Below the pieces are notes generated by a model. It ran no database searches and had not been told where the DNA came from. It saw only the letters and a list, made by a program, of their open reading frames with translations. Source: an uncultured Peptoniphilus sp. (lineage in GTDB: Bacteria; Bacillota; Clostridia; Tissierellales; Peptoniphilaceae). Taken from it: 34,611 bases of DNA. Where the stretch lies: NCBI RefSeq assembly GCF_946222045.1, contig NZ_CAMILN010000018.1:1-34611 (forward strand), in the 5' to 3' direction. The translations under genes and the position numbers were made by a program. This document shows, piece after piece, positions 31,849 to 34,611 of this stretch (the first letter of the stretch is position 1; each line of letters opens with the position of its first letter).

Positions 31849-33753
31849 ATGTCAGACGTTAAATATTATGAAGCGGGAGACTTTGACACAGTAGTCATTG
31901 GAGCAGGCCATGCTGGCAGTGAAGCTGCCCTTGCCTCTGCAAGACTTGGTGCAAAGACCCTCCTATTATGTATAAACTTAGATTCAATTGCGCAAATGAG
32001 CTGTAACCCGAATATTGGAGGAACTGGAAAGGGCCACTTAGTTCGTGAAATTGACGCACTTGGTGGAGAAATGGCAAAAAATATTGACAAGACCTTTATC
32101 CAATCTAAGATGCTAAACACATCTAAGGGACCTGCAGTTCATTCACTTAGGGTCCAAGCTGATAAGAGAAAATATCATGAAGAGATGAAGAGGGTTCTTG
32201 AAAATGAAGAAAACCTCTATCTTGTAGAAGATGAAGCTACAAGGATTTTAAAAGATGGAAATAAGGTAAGTGGAGTTTTGACAAGAAATGGTGCAAAATA
32301 CAATACTAAGGCTGTTGTAATCTGCAGTGGAACCTACCTTAGGGCAAGGATTTTTATGGGAGAAGTTAACTTCTCATCTGGTCCATCTGGTTTTGGACCT
32401 GCCAACCACCTTTCTTCAAGCCTAGAAGAAGATTTTGGTATGGAACTTCAAAGACTTAAAACTGGTACACCAGCCAGGGTCCTAAGAAGCTCTATGGACT
32501 TTTCTGTCATGAAGGAACAAGCTGGAGATGAAGAAATAATTCCATTTTCCTTCTTAAATATTGATAAGAAATACGATATTAATCAAGAACTTTGTTACCT
32601 CACTTACACAACTAAGAAGTGTCACGAAATTATAAGGGATAATATTGAAAGGTCTGCCTTGGCCCTTGGAGACATTGAGGGAAAGGGACCGAGATATTGT
32701 CCATCTATTGAAGACAAGGTTATGAGGTTTGGGGACAGGGATTCCCACCAAGTATTCATTGAACCAGAAGGACTTACTACTGATGAAATGTATATACAAG
32801 GTGTTTCCTCTTCCCTACCTGTTGAAATTCAACATGAATTTTACAAGGAAATAATTGGTATGGAAAACTGTAAAATTCTTAGACCAGCCTATGCCATAGA
32901 ATATGATGCCATTGATGCAACTCTTTTAAAGAGAAGTCTTGAACACATGGATTATGAAGGTCTTTTCTTTGCAGGACAAATAAATGGGTCCAGTGGTTAC
33001 GAAGAAGCTGGAGCCCAAGGCATTGTTGCAGGTATCAACGCAGCTCTAAAGGTTCAAGGAAAAGATCCTTTTATTTTAGATAGGTCTGAAGCCTATATAG
33101 GTGTATTAATTGATGACCTTGTAACTAAGGGTACACGTGAACCCTATAGAATGATGACTTCAAGAGCTGAGTATAGATTGACACTTAGACAAGACAACGC
33201 AGACCTTAGATTAACTGAAAAAGGAAGAGAAATTGGTCTTGTGGATGATGAGAGATATGAAGGTTACCTATACAGAAAAAAGGCAATTGAAGATGAAATA
33301 AAGAGAATTAAGAAAATTCAAATAAACCCTACTGCTGAAAATAACAAGATCTTAGAGTCACTTGGATCTACTGAAACTCAAAATTCCTTTAGTCTTTATG
33401 AGATGATAAAGAGGCCAGAACTTGATTATAAAAAACTAGAAGCCTTTGACCCAGACAGACCTCCTGTTCGTGAAGATGTAATTAGAAATATAGAAATAGA
33501 AATAAAGTACGAAGGATATATTAAGAAGCAAGAAATCCAAATAAAACAGTTTAAAAAGCTTGAAAACAAGAAGCTTTCAAAGGACCTTGACTACAAGTCC
33601 ATTGATGGACTTAGGATTGAAGCAAGAGAAAAGCTATCTGATATTAGACCAGAATCTATTGGTCAAGCATCTAGAATAACTGGAGTTTCACCTGCTGATA
33701 TAAATGTCCTTCTTATCCATTTAGAACAAATGAGGAGAAAAAATGTTAGTTGA
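31849..33753 (+). CDS. mnmG: tRNA uridine-5-carboxymethylaminomethyl modification enzyme MnmG
   Basis: A 634-residue FAD-binding partner of MnmE. The dinucleotide fold VVIGAGHAGSEAALA begins near residue 15. NPNIGGTGKGHLVREIDALGG and the conserved cysteine segment GPRYCPSIEDK are present, with the C-terminal tRNA-binding helices after ~540. Its end overlaps rsmG by 11 bases. Confidence 0.97.
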   Translation: MSDVKYYEAGDFDTVVIGAGHAGSEAALASARLGAKTLLLCINLDSIAQMSCNPNIGGTGKGHLVREIDALGGEMAKNIDKTFIQSKMLNTSKGPAVHSLRVQADKRKYHEEMKRVLENEENLYLVEDEATRILKDGNKVSGVLTRNGAKYNTKAVVICSGTYLRARIFMGEVNFSSGPSGFGPANHLSSSLEEDFGMELQRLKTGTPARVLRSSMDFSVMKEQAGDEEIIPFSFLNIDKKYDINQELCYLTYTTKKCHEIIRDNIERSALALGDIEGKGPRYCPSIEDKVMRFGDRDSHQVFIEPEGLTTDEMYIQGVSSSLPVEIQHEFYKEIIGMENCKILRPAYAIEYDAIDATLLKRSLEHMDYEGLFFAGQINGSSGYEEAGAQGIVAGINAALKVQGKDPFILDRSEAYIGVLIDDLVTKGTREPYRMMTSRAEYRLTLRQDNADLRLTEKGREIGLVDDERYEGYLYRKKAIEDEIKRIKKIQINPTAENNKILESLGSTETQNSFSLYEMIKRPELDYKKLEAFDPDRPPVREDVIRNIEIEIKYEGYIKKQEIQIKQFKKLENKKLSKDLDYKSIDGLRIEAREKLSDIRPESIGQASRITGVSPADINVLLIHLEQMRRKNVS

Positions 33754-34435
33754 TTATTTCAAGGAATATGACCTTGATACAAAAAATATAGATAAGTATG
33801 AGAGATATAAAAAATTAATCCTAGATTATAACCAACACACAAATCTTACAAGAATAACTGAAGATGATGAGTTTAATGTAAAGCACTTTTTGGACTGCTT
33901 AAGCCTTATAAAAACTGGAAAGTTTAGCGGTAGTGAAAAAATTATAGACATTGGAACAGGAGCAGGATTTCCTGGAGTCCCATTAAAACTCTACAATGAA
34001 AACCTCGATGTAACCCTACTAGACTCCCTAAGAAAGAGAATTGACTTCTTGGATGGAGTTATAGAGGACTTAAACCTTAAAAACATAAGGGCAGTCCATG
34101 CAAGGGCGGAAGAAGTTGCAAGGACAAATGAATACAGAGAACAGTTTGATGTAGCAGTATCAAGGGCTGTGGCCAACCTATCAACTCTTACAGAATATGC
34201 AATGGGCTTTGTTAAAGTCGGTGGATATTTTATATCTCAAAAAGGACCAGAATATAAAGAAGAAATCAAAGATGCGAAAAGAGCAATCGAAGTTATGGGT
34301 GGAGAGGTTGAGGATGTAATCCACACTCCCCTACCTAATGACATTGACCACTATATAATAGTCATAAAAAAGGTAAAAGCTACCGATAAGAAATATCCAA
34401 GAGGTGGAGGCAAACCAAGGAAGTCTCCCCTATAA
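33743..34435 (+). CDS. rsmG: 16S rRNA (guanine527-N7) methyltransferase
   Basis: A 230-residue SAM-dependent methyltransferase (GidB). The SAM site is IDIGTGAGFPGVPLKL and the fold continues with DVAVSRAVANL. Its AGGAG ribosome binding site lies inside the end of mnmG. It ends with a lysine/glycine-rich tail (PRGGGKPRKSPL) usual for the family and is the last gene of its operon. Confidence 0.96.
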   Translation: MLVDYFKEYDLDTKNIDKYERYKKLILDYNQHTNLTRITEDDEFNVKHFLDCLSLIKTGKFSGSEKIIDIGTGAGFPGVPLKLYNENLDVTLLDSLRKRIDFLDGVIEDLNLKNIRAVHARAEEVARTNEYREQFDVAVSRAVANLSTLTEYAMGFVKVGGYFISQKGPEYKEEIKDAKRAIEVMGGEVEDVIHTPLPNDIDHYIIVIKKVKATDKKYPRGGGKPRKSPL

Positions 34436-34470
34436 AGGTCTTGATTCACAAAAAACTAGATAGATAAAAC

Positions 34471-34494
34471 AAGGCTCCACGTGGAGCCTTTTTA
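34471..34494 (+). terminator. terminator after rsmG
   Basis: AAGGCTCCAC and GTGGAGCCTT form a perfect 20-base palindrome followed by TTTA. Strong rho-independent signal, likely active both ways. Confidence 0.92.
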
Positions 34495-34500
34495 TTGTAC

Positions 34501-34611
34501 GCTTTAGCATGAATAAACCACCAGCTATGCTGGTGGTAGGAAAAAAAGCTTTAGCTTCAAGCAAAAAACCTCCCGTGATAAACTATTAATGTTACTGGCA
34601 GTAGCATAAAT
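34501..34611. mobile_element. probable IS200/IS605-type element end
   Basis: ACCACCAGC (34517-34525), loop TAT and GCTGGTGGT (34529-34537) form a perfect 9-base stem of the kind found subterminally in IS200/IS605 elements (CCACCAGC...GCTGGTGG). GCTTTAGC occurs before it (34501-34508) and after it (34548-34555). No transposase frame is visible before the window ends, so neither orientation nor family is certain. Confidence 0.42.

Noticed and set aside
34471..34494. GGCTCCACGTGGAGCC palindrome as a parS or protein-binding site
   Set aside because: It does not match the usual parS pattern and is followed by a T-run after rsmG, so a terminator explains it.
1..34611. CRISPR array, tRNA, rRNA or a recognisable riboswitch
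   Set aside because: No regularly spaced repeats, tRNA-like cloverleaf or known riboswitch core was seen on reading the intergenic gaps.

Overview
The window is a chromosomal replication-origin region from a low-GC Gram-positive anaerobe. Gene order, small genome-style packing and protein flavour suggest a Peptoniphilaceae member such as Anaerococcus. That placement is judged by eye, not by a search. The origin lies at about 27.7-28.1 kb, between dnaA (leftward) and rpmH (rightward). Most genes left of it read leftward and all genes right of it read rightward, so they are co-oriented with replication.

Right arm (28.1-34.4 kb): rpmH, rnpA, yidD, yidC and khpB/jag, then a terminator and new promoter, then mnmE, mnmG and rsmG, closed by a strong terminator. 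The last ~110 bases hold a hairpin resembling an IS200/IS605-type element end.

Left arm, core (17.3-27.7 kb): dnaA, dnaN, an S4-domain gene (yaaA), recF, gyrB and gyrA. The tightly packed row continues into an RsbV-like STAS protein, a short degenerate RsbW-like protein, a SigB/SigF-type sigma factor, and a membrane protein joining a PsiE-like domain to a CorC/HlyC-type domain. The dnaA-dnaN gap carries DnaA boxes beside a DnaA-trio, so the duplex probably opens there.

Left arm, accessory (0-17.1 kb), from the origin outward: glpK; an AT-rich, lagging-strand cassette with a response regulator, an intramembrane-sensing-type histidine kinase, an ABC ATPase and an FtsX-type permease; a cysteine desulfidase-like gene; a CobD-like PLP enzyme followed by a secreted TraB/GumN-like protein (also lagging strand); a threonine aldolase-like gene with a cysteine-less iron-sulfur repair (RIC/YtfE-like) protein; an HTH-Fic protein with repeats at its promoter; and a copper operon of copA, csoR and a lipoprotein. 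The copA frame runs straight into a CopZ-like domain that has its own internal ribosome binding site. The first ~49 bases look like the end of an IS3-family (IS150-type) element, so both window edges appear to be insertion-sequence ends.

Most interesting for follow-up: the sigma/anti-sigma module in the gyrase operon with its membrane fusion protein, the copA-copZ fused frame, the repeat-flanked fic promoter, and the readable origin architecture.
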